Below are positions 55,185 to 64,000 of a stretch of 64,000 nt of DNA, in pieces. The stretch is from Puccinia triticina (lineage: Eukaryota; Basidiomycota; Pucciniomycetes; Pucciniales; Pucciniaceae): positions 6,882,001 through 6,946,000 of the forward strand of contig NC_070562.1 in the NCBI RefSeq assembly GCF_026914185.1, given 5' to 3'. Below the pieces are notes generated by a model that saw only the letters and a program-made list of their open reading frames with translations, was not told the DNA's origin and did not search any database. The translations under genes and the position numbers were made by a program. Each line of letters opens with the position of its first letter. The stretch's first letter is position 1.

Positions 55185-56026
55185 TGTCAGCCTTAGAGTC
55201 AACACAGCTGACCTAAAGTCTGCCTTTTCTACTCATTACATATGAAATTACTTCATATCTTTTTCATCTTAAGAGACATCACTGTTTTGACTTCATTTTC
55301 TGATTCCTCATGCAATTTTAACCCTAGTTACAACTTATCAATTCTTTGTAACTATACTCCTTCCCTGAGTTCTTGAGTTGTGGCGCGCATGCGCAGTTGT
55401 GATGTGTCAGCGCTACCAGGCGCGCCAAACCACATGTACATATGTAAATTACATAAGCAAACTGTGAAAATTTTCGTAGTCTGGATCCCCCTTGCCTGAG
55501 GCGGATACACAGACTTCAGCACACCAGAACCACACCCCAGATAACCCAGGATCACCACCAAAGAGATTACCACACTCCCAGTATACCTACCGTCACAGGC
55601 GCCTAGGATATTGACAGTAAGTAAACTCTTTCTCTGAACCTTGCTTATCCAGAGTGAAACTCTGTTGCTCTTGATTGTTTCTTCTTTTCTTCAACTCTTT
55701 CAATCTTAAAAGATCAAAAGGTTATCTCTGGTTAAGACCTACAAAACCAGAGCAGAGTAGTAACCCTACTTCTGAATCCCACCAACGTTTCCTTGTTGTG
55801 AGTGGAGGCTGTTGCACTCTTTCTTGGCCTTGCACAGCTGGCTTCCAACTTTTCCAGGTTGAGAATAGCCCAGATCAATTAATTAAGACTTAAAGTCTAG
55901 GCCTGATCTTCTCTTACTCTCTTTCTTTCTTCTCTCTCTGTTTGTATTTCTTTATCCCAAGAAATCCAACCAGAATCCCCCCATTTTCCTTGTGTCCTGT
56001 TGTCACACAAGAGACACAGGCTCACA
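55185..56026 (+). repeat. 3' LTR of copy B
   Basis: 842 bp. Its first two bases (TG) lie in the target duplication of the LARD-type element, so the LTR is separated by 2 kb from its own polypurine tract at about 53154-53167. Confidence 0.9.
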
Positions 56027-56031
56027 GTGTA

Positions 56032-57253
56032 GGTAGGGCCATCAGAAGTGCGAAAATGTCTCAGGTCCACATGATTGTCTCTTGGGGCTGCAGCTGGGGT
56101 TTGAGACAACTCCCTCTTTGCTGACGATCGGATGAAGGCCTCCTCAATTCTTGCCATGCGTTTGGTGTCCGCTTTAGCCCGCTTGTCTGCTGCCTTTTGT
56201 GCTGCCATTGCTCTCTGTTCAGCCGCTCTTTGTGCATCTAAGCTAGCCTGCTGGATCTGCAGGGACATACGTTGCATCTCTGCAATTAGCCCTAGTGCGT
56301 CTACGCCTGTGCTTGGGGTTTGGGTCGGCGCTCCTGGGGGTGTCTCCTGTGTTTGTTGGCATACTGTCTAGAGTGTTCGACGTGGGAGGGTTGGAATTGG
56401 AAGAGTGGCTCGTGGAGGGATCCGGTGGGCCTCTCATGTCCGCTATTTTTGCTGGAGGTGGGCGTGCTGGGAGTGTAGATAGTAGTGGGTTGAACGGTCC
56501 CGGAGGCGGGGGAGGGGGTCCAATTGATTCCGGGTGAATCGGCGACCAAGCTCTGACTACAGGGGGAATGTTGCTGTTGGCCAAGAAGAACAAGGTTGCT
56601 GGGCTGCGCGGGAAGCCTATTGCCTGAGGGAGCGTTAAGGAGACTGAGAGCAATGCCGGGCAAGAGTTTGTCTTGAGCGGATGGGGCGCCAGAATTGAGT
56701 GGGTGCAATTCAATGAATGTTCCTCGGGGGCTGTTGAAGGTTCCTCGGGGGCTGTTGAAGGTTCCTTGGGGGCTGTTGAAGGTTCCTTGGGGGCTGTTGA
56801 AGGTTCCTTGGGGGCTGTTGAAGGTTCTTTGGGGGCTGTTGAAGGTTCCTTGGGGGCTGTTGAAGGTTCCTCGGGGGCTGTTGAAGGTTCCTCGGGGGCT
56901 GTTGAAGGTTCCTTGGGGGCTGTTGAAGGTTCCTTGGGGGCTGTTGAAGGTTCCTTGGGGGCTGTTGAAGGTTCCTTGGGGGCTGTTGAAGGTTCCTTGG
57001 GGGCTGTTGAAGGTTCCTTGGGGGCTGTTGAAGGTTCTTTGGGGGCTGTTGAAGGTTCCTCGGGGGCTGTTGAAGGTTCCTCGGGGGCTGTTGAATGTTC
57101 CTTGGAGGCTGTCGCTCCTAAGGGATCTGCTGATCTGGCTAATTTTTCTGCCGCTGCTGCCGTTTGTCTTGCCTTGTTTGCTGCCCGCAGAAGTGCTTCA
57201 GTGTCTGTCGGTGGGTGTAGTTGATTGGACGAAGTAGTTCTCCTAGTGGACAT
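56032..57253 (-). pseudogene. gag of the gag-only element, proximal part
   Basis: The ATG at 57253 opens MSTRRTTSSNQLHPPTDTEA, followed by an Ala-rich helix and then about 18 copies of the heptapeptide EPSTAPK. A Pro/Ser/Asn-rich linker leads to a helical segment (LGLIAEMQRMSLQIQQASLD, then AAEQRAMAAQKAADKRA) that lies in a different frame. The switch occurs at a run of five C near 56334-56338, consistent with a one-base indel. The frame then runs to the insertion point of copy B at 56032. The gene continues at 44734. Decayed. Confidence 0.7.
56716..57106 (-). repeat. 21-bp minisatellite encoding EPSTAPK
   Basis: About 18 copies of GTTCCTTGGGGGCTGTTGAA + G on the plus strand. Variation is almost only C/T at one position (Lys/Glu codon) and one TTT. 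All frames are open, so overlapping plus-strand frames are artefacts. Confidence 0.9.
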
Positions 57254-57405
57254 GGGAGTCCTGTCCTCGCGGTGGACGGTTGGAGACAAAGGGGATACGA
57301 AGGGGTTGAGTGTCAAAGGGTGCAAAGAGAGGGATTTCCTGTGGTGTAAAGCAAAGCAAAGCGAGGGAGTCGAGGGTGTTGAAGTGGAGGTTCAAGAAAA
57401 AAAAA

Positions 57406-57736
57406 TGTAAGCGCTTGATTGGAAGTGCTTCACTGAGCGGGGCTAAGGGGCGGGGGCGACGAGTAAGCAGAATTCTAGAACCGCTGTGTGTATTGCAAAG
57501 GGGATCTAGTTTAGGGGAAGTCTCAGCACTTCCCTTGAAATACAATTGATGAAAAGGAGAGAGAGGAAAAGTGGAAGAGAAGGAAGGGGGCCGCACTCAC
57601 CTAGTTCGGGGGAATTCTCAGTACTTCCCTGCCAAACTAGGATAGTGAGAATCTGAGACTAAGTAGGTGGTTGGTGTTGGTTGGTGATCCTCCTGTGAAC
57701 CTCTCTCATGTGAGCTCGCAGGAGCGGCGGCTCACA
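57406..57736 (-). repeat. 5' LTR of the gag-only element
   Basis: 331 bp. On the minus strand it is followed directly by TTTTTTTTTCTTG at 57405-57393. Hairpin CCTAGTTTGG...CCGAACTAGG at 57600-57641 and a second copy at about 57504-57535. Confidence 0.85.
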
Positions 57737-57741
57737 AGGCC

Positions 57742-59560
57742 CCCTTTGGATGTTGCTGGGGGGTCTCTTGTTGTGTTCTCTTTGAAATAAATCACTGAGT
57801 TTGAGCCATTTGAAAGCTTTCACCCCTCTTAGCTTCTTGGTCCAATCTCAGAATCTCATTGAGATTTTCCCCTGTTTGTTGCCTCAGTTTCTCCCATGAA
57901 AATTTTACAATTCTAACAAAACCTCAATCTAAGACCTTTTTCCACAAAAGTGGTGTATGAACACTGCAAGAGTTGTGCAATTTCCATCAGTTCACATGCA
58001 CAAACTCAAAGGCATCAGATGTTGCTTAGCTAAATATTTGTAATATTTTATGTCAACAAAGCTTCAATGCACAGTCACAGTGCATGATGCGCAGTGACTG
58101 TGCAAAGAATCATTTTTATGTAGCTTGAATGGCCATTATCCTGAGGCTGGAGCATCTTGCATGCCAGCTGACAGAAGTTGCACACTTTTTCTTTGAGTGG
58201 TAGGCCATCCTTCCAAAGTAAGAAATTGAAACAAATTTGATTATGTTTCAGAGAGCTTAAATGTTACCTAATGTCTTGTTTGAGAAGCACACTCCAGCAC
58301 TTTTTTGCTGTCAAAAACTCAACCTAATTCCACTTCCCCCCAGCATTATGTCTAGCCCAACCAAGCTTCAAAATTGGTAATGGAGGGATTATCCTAAATA
58401 GGGTTTATGGTGCCATCCCTCACACTTGCACACATTTTGCTAAAATGGGTTGCACAGAGTTTCTACCCCCAAATTTTGCAAGGAAAGCCTGGGGGTTTGG
58501 GAGGCTTTCCCTGCTTGACTTAGTGAGCCTAAAGGTTTCAGCTGGCTACTAACTCAGAAAACTTTGGAGGTAAATTTCAAGGCCTTTATGACTAAGATCC
58601 CACTTTCTTAAATCCACAAAATCCTAGACCTCTGGATCTAAGTTTTGGGGTGTTTTTTATCACAAAATGGTAAAAACAGCCTACAAATCTCACAGTACAC
58701 GTTGAAATCCCCAAAGGCCCAAAGGTCCTATGGATGACCCTCCAGCTGTGCCGCAGCAACAAGCAAAAGTGGGCCGGTTGTTGGAGTAGTCCAGGAAGGC
58801 CCTGATCAAGTGATTAGTGGGCTCCCAGGGAGGGGGTAGGACAAAGCCGGAGCCCCTGGGGGGACAAACCACTGCCACCCCCCTCTTAAATATGCACAGT
58901 CAAAACTCTCTCAACGCTTGCTGCTCAACAATATCCCGCACGTTGCCACCGCTCTGAACGTTGTCCTATGCCACCGCCACGGTCGCCATCCACACCGTGC
59001 ACTGCTCAGCAATCACCGCAACCAACTGATCAGTTTTGCCTACCTATAAAAGGCACGGAAACTGCACGATACAGTCCGGCGGTGGGTCAGCTCTCACGTG
59101 TTGGTCCCGGGTCTCCAATCTCGGTGAGGAAAGAGAGAGGATCTCAGGCACGTGAGAACCAGAACTGTAGGTGCGCGTCGGTGACAGTTAAGGTTGGTAC
59201 CTGTCACCGACTAGGTTAGTAACTATGTACATATGGGGAAGTACATAGAAGATGAAACCTAGTTTTCACATAAGTGTATACCCAACTCTAACACTACCGT
59301 CACCCCTTCCACCTTCCACACAATGCAGGGTTTCCCATCACTCCACGCTTGACAGGTATCTGATTCCAACCAAATTGGTTTGTCCAGGCTTTGCCAACAG
59401 TCCCTACTGATTCTTGACCACAATGTCTGCCTCGCGGATCAAGATGTATGCTTGGATCACCCTGACTACTAGCAACCACACGCCTGGTGCCCCCAATATT
59501 GAACTTGTGAAAAGTATGGTCCGAGTGAAGTGGGTATTGAACCCACAACCTTGTGTACTG
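57742..59560. other. Stretch without a recognisable gene
   Basis: Unique AT-rich sequence to about 58650. An inverted copy of the 10290 repeat lies at 58790-58900. An inverted repeat GTCGGTGACAG...CTGTCACCGAC is at about 59168-59202. No coding model. Confidence 0.4.
58790..58900 (-). repeat. Dispersed repeat, copy 2 (inverse of 10290-10395)
   Basis: The plus strand reads CCCCTGGGGGGACAAACCAC; its reverse complement aligns with the first copy including the CCCCCTCCCTGGGAG part. Confidence 0.6.
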
Positions 59561-59579
59561 TGAGAGTCAAACTCACATA

Positions 59580-59612
<33 letters not shown>
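59525..59612 (-). other. tRNA-like sequence beside the second Harbinger-like end
   Basis: On the minus strand CAATGGTTAGAGC resembles a D-arm/A-box, and GGTTCAATACC is a B-box with the arm GTGGGTTCAATACCCAC. The spacing is longer than in a normal tRNA and the acceptor does not pair. A tRNA pseudogene or SINE head. Confidence 0.4.
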
Positions 59613-60656
59613 CACTGCCAGAAAACAGGTGACGTAATCCAGATTTCGTCGCGCTGACGTAATCCAGATTCCAATTCAAACCCGTGCCCCGGGTGTGTCG
59701 TCACCTGTTATGGATTTTGTCACCTGCCATTCTCAGTGGCAGGTGCAAGACGAAAGCACGACTCCCTTGATGGCCGGTGCTAACCGGTCATTGAGGGGAC
59801 ACACACACCTCCCTTGATGGCCCGTCTGGACCGGCCATCAAGAGGAACACACAGCATTATCTTGTTGGCCGGTCAGTACCGGCCAGCAAGAGTAAGGCAC
59901 TGTTTGCACTCTTGATGGCCGCTACTGACCGGCCATCAAAAGGTGACACATATACCCCTCGGTGGCCTGTCAGTACACCGGCCATTGAGACAAAAACACT
60001 AAACTCTCAATGGCCTGTACGGGCCGGCCATCAAGAGCAAAACTCTTTTCTCAATGTGTATACACATCACCCTTGATGGCCCGTCAGTACCGGCCATCAA
60101 GAGGAACATAATACACTCTTGATGGCCTGGACTGATCGGCCATCAAGAGGACATGCGCATCTCGCACAGTGACCCAACTGGTCATTGAGAGCAAAGCGCT
60201 TCACTCTTGATGGCCAGTCAGCGCAGGCCATCAAGAGTGTAGTATATTCCTCTTGATGACCGGTACTGACGGGCCATTGAGTGGGGTGTGTATTTCCTCT
60301 TGATGGCCAATCAGTCCAGGCCATCAAGAGTGTATTATGTTCCTCTCAATGGCTGGTACTGATGGGCCATCAAGGGTGATGTGTATACACATCGACACCA
60401 AGAGAGTTTTGCTCTCAATGACCGGCCAGTACGGGCCTTCAAGAGTTTAGTGTTTTTGTCTCAATGGCCGGTGTACTGACAGGCCATCGAGGGGTATGTG
60501 TATCACCTCTTGATGGCCGGTCAGTAGCGGTCATCAAGAGTATAAATAGTGCTTTACTCTCGCTGGCCGGTACTGACCAGCCATCAAGAGGGTGTAGGGT
60601 GTTCCTCTTGATGGCCGGTACAGACGGGCCATCAAGGGAGCTAGGTGTGTGTGTCC
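59613..60656. mobile_element. Second copy of the Harbinger-like element, right end missing
   Basis: It starts CACTGCCAGAAAACAGGTGA and matches 18622-18941 joined to 36668-37395. It lacks the retroelement, so 59921-59940 (CTACTGACCGGCCATC) is the empty target site. Homology ends near 60656 in GTGTGTGTCC, and the MITE and right inverted repeat are absent. Confidence 0.75.
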
Positions 60657-61334
60657 ACTCAACTTTGCTCTTGAAGTCCAACCATTAAGCAAAACACAAT
60701 AATATGTGAGAGGTTGCAAACTTAACATTGGCATTGTGGTACGCTGCAACTGAGCAGACAATCTACTCTCAATACCCAATACTGCAAGAGCATCATGCTG
60801 CTTTGTTTTAGCTATGTCTGATGGGCCATTTGCAAAGAGCTGATACATTTTTCTTCCCAGCTGACACTCATAACCCAGGCCGTCAGCCTAATCTTTCTGG
60901 TCAACTCGAGTCTCCCCTCCCTGCTGCGCTATGGCAACCTTCCCTGATACAGGTGGGACAGCTTGCTGGTGGTCCGCTATCGGAAGGACCGGGACATGTC
61001 GTGTCCACAGAGGTGCGAAAGCCTACCCAATCTCATCACAACATTGGTTGAAACAATGTGATCAAGTATTTCAAACGGGCCTGCAATTTTTCTGATTTGC
61101 TCACGAAGCAAGCCGCAGCAAAGGGCATAGAGGATGTATGCGGTGCGTAACTCACTACCAAGCCGCCTTGGGGGTCAATTCCAGCTGCGGGTTACCACCT
61201 TAGATTGAGTCTTTGCTGAAGCAGGCAATCCAATTACTGCTTCTTCTTTAGACCAAGACCAGTATCACCACCTTCAAACCTGAGATCAATGACTTCCAAT
61301 ATGCTCCAAATGCTTAGATGTCTTTTTTAGAAGT
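60657..61334. other. Stretch without a recognisable gene
   Basis: Unique sequence. A 76-codon frame near 60821-61051 has no support. Confidence 0.35.
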
Positions 61335-61604
61335 TTGCAGAATATCGTGCTCGAGCTGCTTGCCAAGACGCAACGGGCATACAACCAGATTCAGTGCCTG
61401 AACATCCAAGCCATCAATGGCTTCCGCATATCTCACTTGGATCTGAGACAGCCCAAGGGTGTCCGACCTGCCGTTGGAACCGGTGCCGTTCAGGTTATTG
61501 TCTGTTTCTCTGACTGCGTCGGCCGGACCGGCAGCTTCATTTTACTCAACGTGATGACCGAGGTACTCCAGGCCCTGTACGTCTCTGCCCGCCCATCCCA
61601 TTAA
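61335..61604 (+). pseudogene. Decayed protein tyrosine phosphatase fragment
   Basis: The 89-codon frame has no ATG-supported start upstream in a proper context and ends at 61602-61604. Its C-terminal part reads VIVCFSDCVGRTGSFILLN. The classical PTP P-loop is (I/V)HCSxGxGR(S/T)G. Here the His position is Cys, the catalytic Cys position is Phe and the next Gly is Cys, while VGRTGSF is preserved. Upstream residues (ISHLDLRQPKGVRP) do not give a clear PTP WPD loop. No phosphatase activity is possible. It is a single-exon remnant of a fungal PTP gene, or less likely a chance match. Confidence 0.45.
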
Positions 61605-62229
61605 CCTCTGAACTCATCACCGCTGTTACTCCTCATCCGCTCTCCATCTTCCCAGATGAAGAACAGTGGAAAACTTCTGCTATCCGGCTGTAATCATACA
61701 AGGAGATGTTCTCCTTGGTGGGACTTTCCATGCTGAGGCGGTTGGGCACAGGATGCTACTTGCGGGAGTGGGGAGGAGTGGGGTGGTTTATTAGATCCCC
61801 GTGGGAGCTCATGTGTATACGCAGGTAATATGATTTATATGTATTTATTTATATAGTTATGTACATTCTTATATGTTAAATGTATTTAGTCACCGGAGAG
61901 AGAAAGAGAGCACGTCGCAAGGTAAGGCTAAGGCTGTGACCCGGGGTTCGGGACGGGGCATGAGGGTCATCCCAAACCCCACACCCCGGATATGCCCCGG
62001 GGCACCCTGAAGCCCCGGGTCATGATACTTTTTTTTCTTGCCAGTAAAATGACGTGGGTATCATCCCATTAGGTTTACACTTAGGGCATCAGTGGTGCCT
62101 GTTGGAGTTGAGAGTCTGTACATCCGTAGTCCATCAGCCTATTGTCCTCTGCTAATATGCTTGAAAATCCAATAAATATACTTCTGTATAGCATACCTCC
62201 TGCTCCGGACCAGTTAATAGGCTTTCAAT
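61605..62229. other. 5' region of the hAT transposase gene
   Basis: Includes an AT-rich stretch near 61830-61890 and a GC-rich block of CCCGGGGT / ACCCCGG words in both orientations at about 61938-62023 (GACCCGGGGTTCGGGACGGG). This may be the left terminal region of the hAT element; the partner end is outside the window. Confidence 0.4.
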
Positions 62230-64000
62230 ATGAAGACTAAGAGAAAATTCCCTGCTTCAACTCCCCCTCCCCCTGATTTATCCAACACCAACGGTACTGT
62301 TATTGAACTTAGTGACGAAGATCAAACCTTGGCGCAACCAGTCAAGCGAAGTTGGGTTTGGAATCACTTCCGAATGTCTGGCAACGGCGCCAAAGCTGTT
62401 TGTCAAGTTGTCCGGAAAGGTGGGAAGATATTTGGTGCTCAATTGAAAAAAGATAAGAGTGGAAGCACCAAAACCTTCCACGGCCATCTCTTGCAAATCC
62501 ACCAGCTCGCGGATCCTAAGCTCTTGAAAAAGACCAAGAAGTTTCCACATATTGATATGGAGAAATGGTCGAAGTCTGGCTCCTCCATACCCAAAGTGAG
62601 TTGTTCATAATTTTACAGTGATAACAATTTAGGACCATTTCTGACTGGGGGACCATTTTGTAGGTGGAGCTTTATAATGAGTCATTGATGAATGGCATCC
62701 TATACTTCCTAGCCAAGAGTGATCTCCCGTTTGCAACTGTTGAGCAAAAGTCTTTCCGTGCACTTCTTTGCCTGCTTAATGAAGAGGCCTCACCCCTGAT
62801 CACCAATACCTGCCAAAGCGGACTTTCCACCCACCTCGACAGAGTTTTCCTCCAGTCGCAAGAGACAATCAAGCTGCAGTTTATTGCAAAGCAAGATCAT
62901 ATTTCTTTTACAACCAACGCTTGGACCACCCCTAATGTCACCGCTATCATGGCGGTGACCGCTCATTACTTGGATTCAAACTTTGTGATGAAAGACTTGA
63001 CTTTGGCTGTCCCTCATATCCAAGGTGCAACATTTCATTTGTTGTTTATTTATCATTTCTATGGATCAAGAATTCACCCAAAGATTATCTTCTCTCCAGG
63101 AAATCATACCGGGAAGATGTTTGCTAAGGAATTCTATGAAGTACTTGCAAATTATGGGTTTATCAAGAAGATACACACCATTACTGCTGATAACGCCTTG
63201 ACAAACAATCAAATGGCTCAAGAAATCTCTCTTCAGATCAATTTGTTCAACCCTGCTACTCACCTTCTTGGGTGCATTGCACATGTTATCAACCTGGCTG
63301 CAAAAGCTGGAATCGCGGCCCTTGGATCTCTGGACAATCTTCAAGAAGGCAAAGAACTCTCCACCGCTGCAATGGGAGCCAAAACTCCCAACAATGCACC
63401 TGCTCAGCCAGCCACCCGAAACCAGATGGGCATCAATTTCATGACCACCGAACCCAATGGGGCCAACGTTGAGGCTGACTCAATCCTCAAGAGGATACAT
63501 GGATTAAGTACATATGTACGATTGTCACCTCTCCGCCGTGAACACTTTTCAAATGTCGTTAGCTTTACTCAGCCTGATCTTGCGGCCAAGAATATCACAT
63601 GTCTCAAAATCAATGTTTCAACCCGCTGGAATTTAACCTTCAACATGTTCCGCCGGGCCATTCAACTCAAGGAGTCATGCACTCATTATTGTCAGGCCCA
63701 AGCAGAGACTCGCCGCTTTCTTTTGACCTCGGAGGAGTGGAATCAGGCGAAAAATGTGATGGATCTCCTTGAACCTCTCAGCGAAGCAACTGAGCTGTTG
63801 TGCGGATCCACTTATCCAAACAGAGCCCTTCCAGTTTACATCACTCTGATGATACACCTTCACTCAGTCAGGCGAGGCCAATATGATCAAGCCCAACTCA
63901 TCAATCCTGCGGCCCAAATGATAGCAAAAATTGATGACTACCTCTGCGACGCACTCACTAAAACGGTCTACATATGTGCGATGATACTCGACCCCACATT
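62230..64000 (+). CDS. hAT-family transposase, 5' part, three exons visible
   Basis: The ATG at 62230 begins MKTKRKFPASTPPPPD. Exon 1 is 62230-62595, exon 2 62664-63024, exon 3 from 63100 beyond the window end. Introns are 68 and 75 bp (GTGAGT...TTGTAG, phase 0; GTGCAA...CTCCAG, phase 1). Residues about 48-95 form a BED-type zinc finger (SWVWNHFRMSGNGAKAVCQV, then TKTFHGHLLQIH). The RNase-H-like catalytic region follows, with TTNAWTTPN near 210, ITADNALTNN near 275 and the hAT C-x2-H motif LGCIAHVINLA near 300. The insertion domain contains STRWNLTFNM near 400. I checked exon 3 to 64000 and found no stop. The C-terminal dimerisation domain lies outside. The enzyme excises and inserts hAT elements, and could mobilise the hAT-type MITEs here. 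Confidence 0.85.

Larger units (their letters stand above)
44735..56026 (+). mobile_element. Chromovirus copy B with an LTR element inserted at its 3' LTR
   Basis: 842-bp LTRs lie at 44735-45576 and 55185-56026. The 5-bp duplication GTGTA is at 44730-44734 and 56027-56031. The LTRs differ at two or more positions (for example 44951-region ACGTG versus ATGTG, and GTAACTC versus GTAACCC). Gag-pol is open but its protease active site is mutated. It is related to copy A along its length, with shorter LTRs. Confidence 0.92.
41511..57736 (-). mobile_element. Gag-only LTR element, minus strand, split by chromovirus copy B
   Basis: LTRs at 57406-57736 (5', 331 bp) and 41511-41836 (3', 326 bp) have TGTGAGCC...GCTTACA ends on the minus strand. 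AGGCC (41506-41510, 57737-57741) is the target duplication. Without copy B the element is about 4.9 kb. It encodes gag pieces with a zinc knuckle but no protease, RT or integrase. The polypurine tract is TATAGAGGGGGAGAA next to the 3' LTR. After the 5' LTR comes an oligo-T run instead of a tRNA primer site. It depends on an autonomous partner. Confidence 0.85.

Noticed and set aside
56673..57237. Plus-strand frames of 180-183 codons
   Set aside because: Antisense shadows of the EPSTAPK minisatellite in the gag frame of the minus strand.

Overview
This is a eukaryotic, fungal-type window. The gene models I can build have short GT-AG introns (63-93 bp, one with a CTAAC branch site). The retroelements are Ty3/gypsy chromoviruses, and one gag fragment resembles what I recall from rust-fungus (Pucciniales) genomes. 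The best guess is a repeat-rich part of a rust fungus genome; the species assignment is inference. Nearly all of the 64 kb is transposable elements, nested inserts and palindromic minisatellites. Only a few short stretches look like ordinary genes: 3286-4332 (broken), 5810-6661 (four exons), 14806-15558, and 40444-41250.

Layout. 1-1833 is a fold-back element whose loop is a captured piece of the leader of the chromovirus found twice further on. 3.3-6.7 kb holds two unrelated small genes. 7-14.7 kb is a run of satellite arrays built from short palindromes, with a mariner-like MITE. 15.8-18.1 kb is a non-autonomous LTR element. 18.4-38.3 kb is a nest of five layers: a hAT-like TIR element, a PIF/Harbinger-like TIR element with palindromic arrays, a minus-strand Ty3/gypsy element (720-bp LTRs), and inside its integrase a plus-strand chromovirus (968-bp LTRs, copy A). 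The target duplications of all these layers can be read. 38.8-39.6 kb is a solo LTR split by a hairpin MITE. 41.5-57.7 kb is a minus-strand, gag-only LTR element split by chromovirus copy B (842-bp LTRs), whose 3' LTR junction was hit by another non-autonomous LTR element. 59.6-60.7 kb is a second, truncated copy of the Harbinger-like element that preserves the empty site of the minus-strand element. 61.3 kb has a decayed tyrosine-phosphatase fragment. 62.2-64.0 kb is the start of a hAT transposase gene with two introns, cut by the window end.

Most interesting. Both chromovirus copies carry a second long reading frame of about 380-390 codons over the N-terminal third of gag-pol. Between the copies this frame is better conserved than the gag-pol frame it overlaps. 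It is preceded in both copies by matching GT...AG splice sites that would remove the gag-pol start codon and join a conserved leader frame, in phase, to the overlapping frame. This looks like a spliced accessory gene overprinted on gag. The minus-strand element has a textbook -1 frameshift signal (T TTT TTA, UGA, 8-nt spacer, stem) and a primer site matching about 50 nt of tRNA-Tyr. The gag-only/LARD elements share an oligo-T tract where a tRNA primer site should be, and a duplicated LTR hairpin separated by an intron-like spacer.
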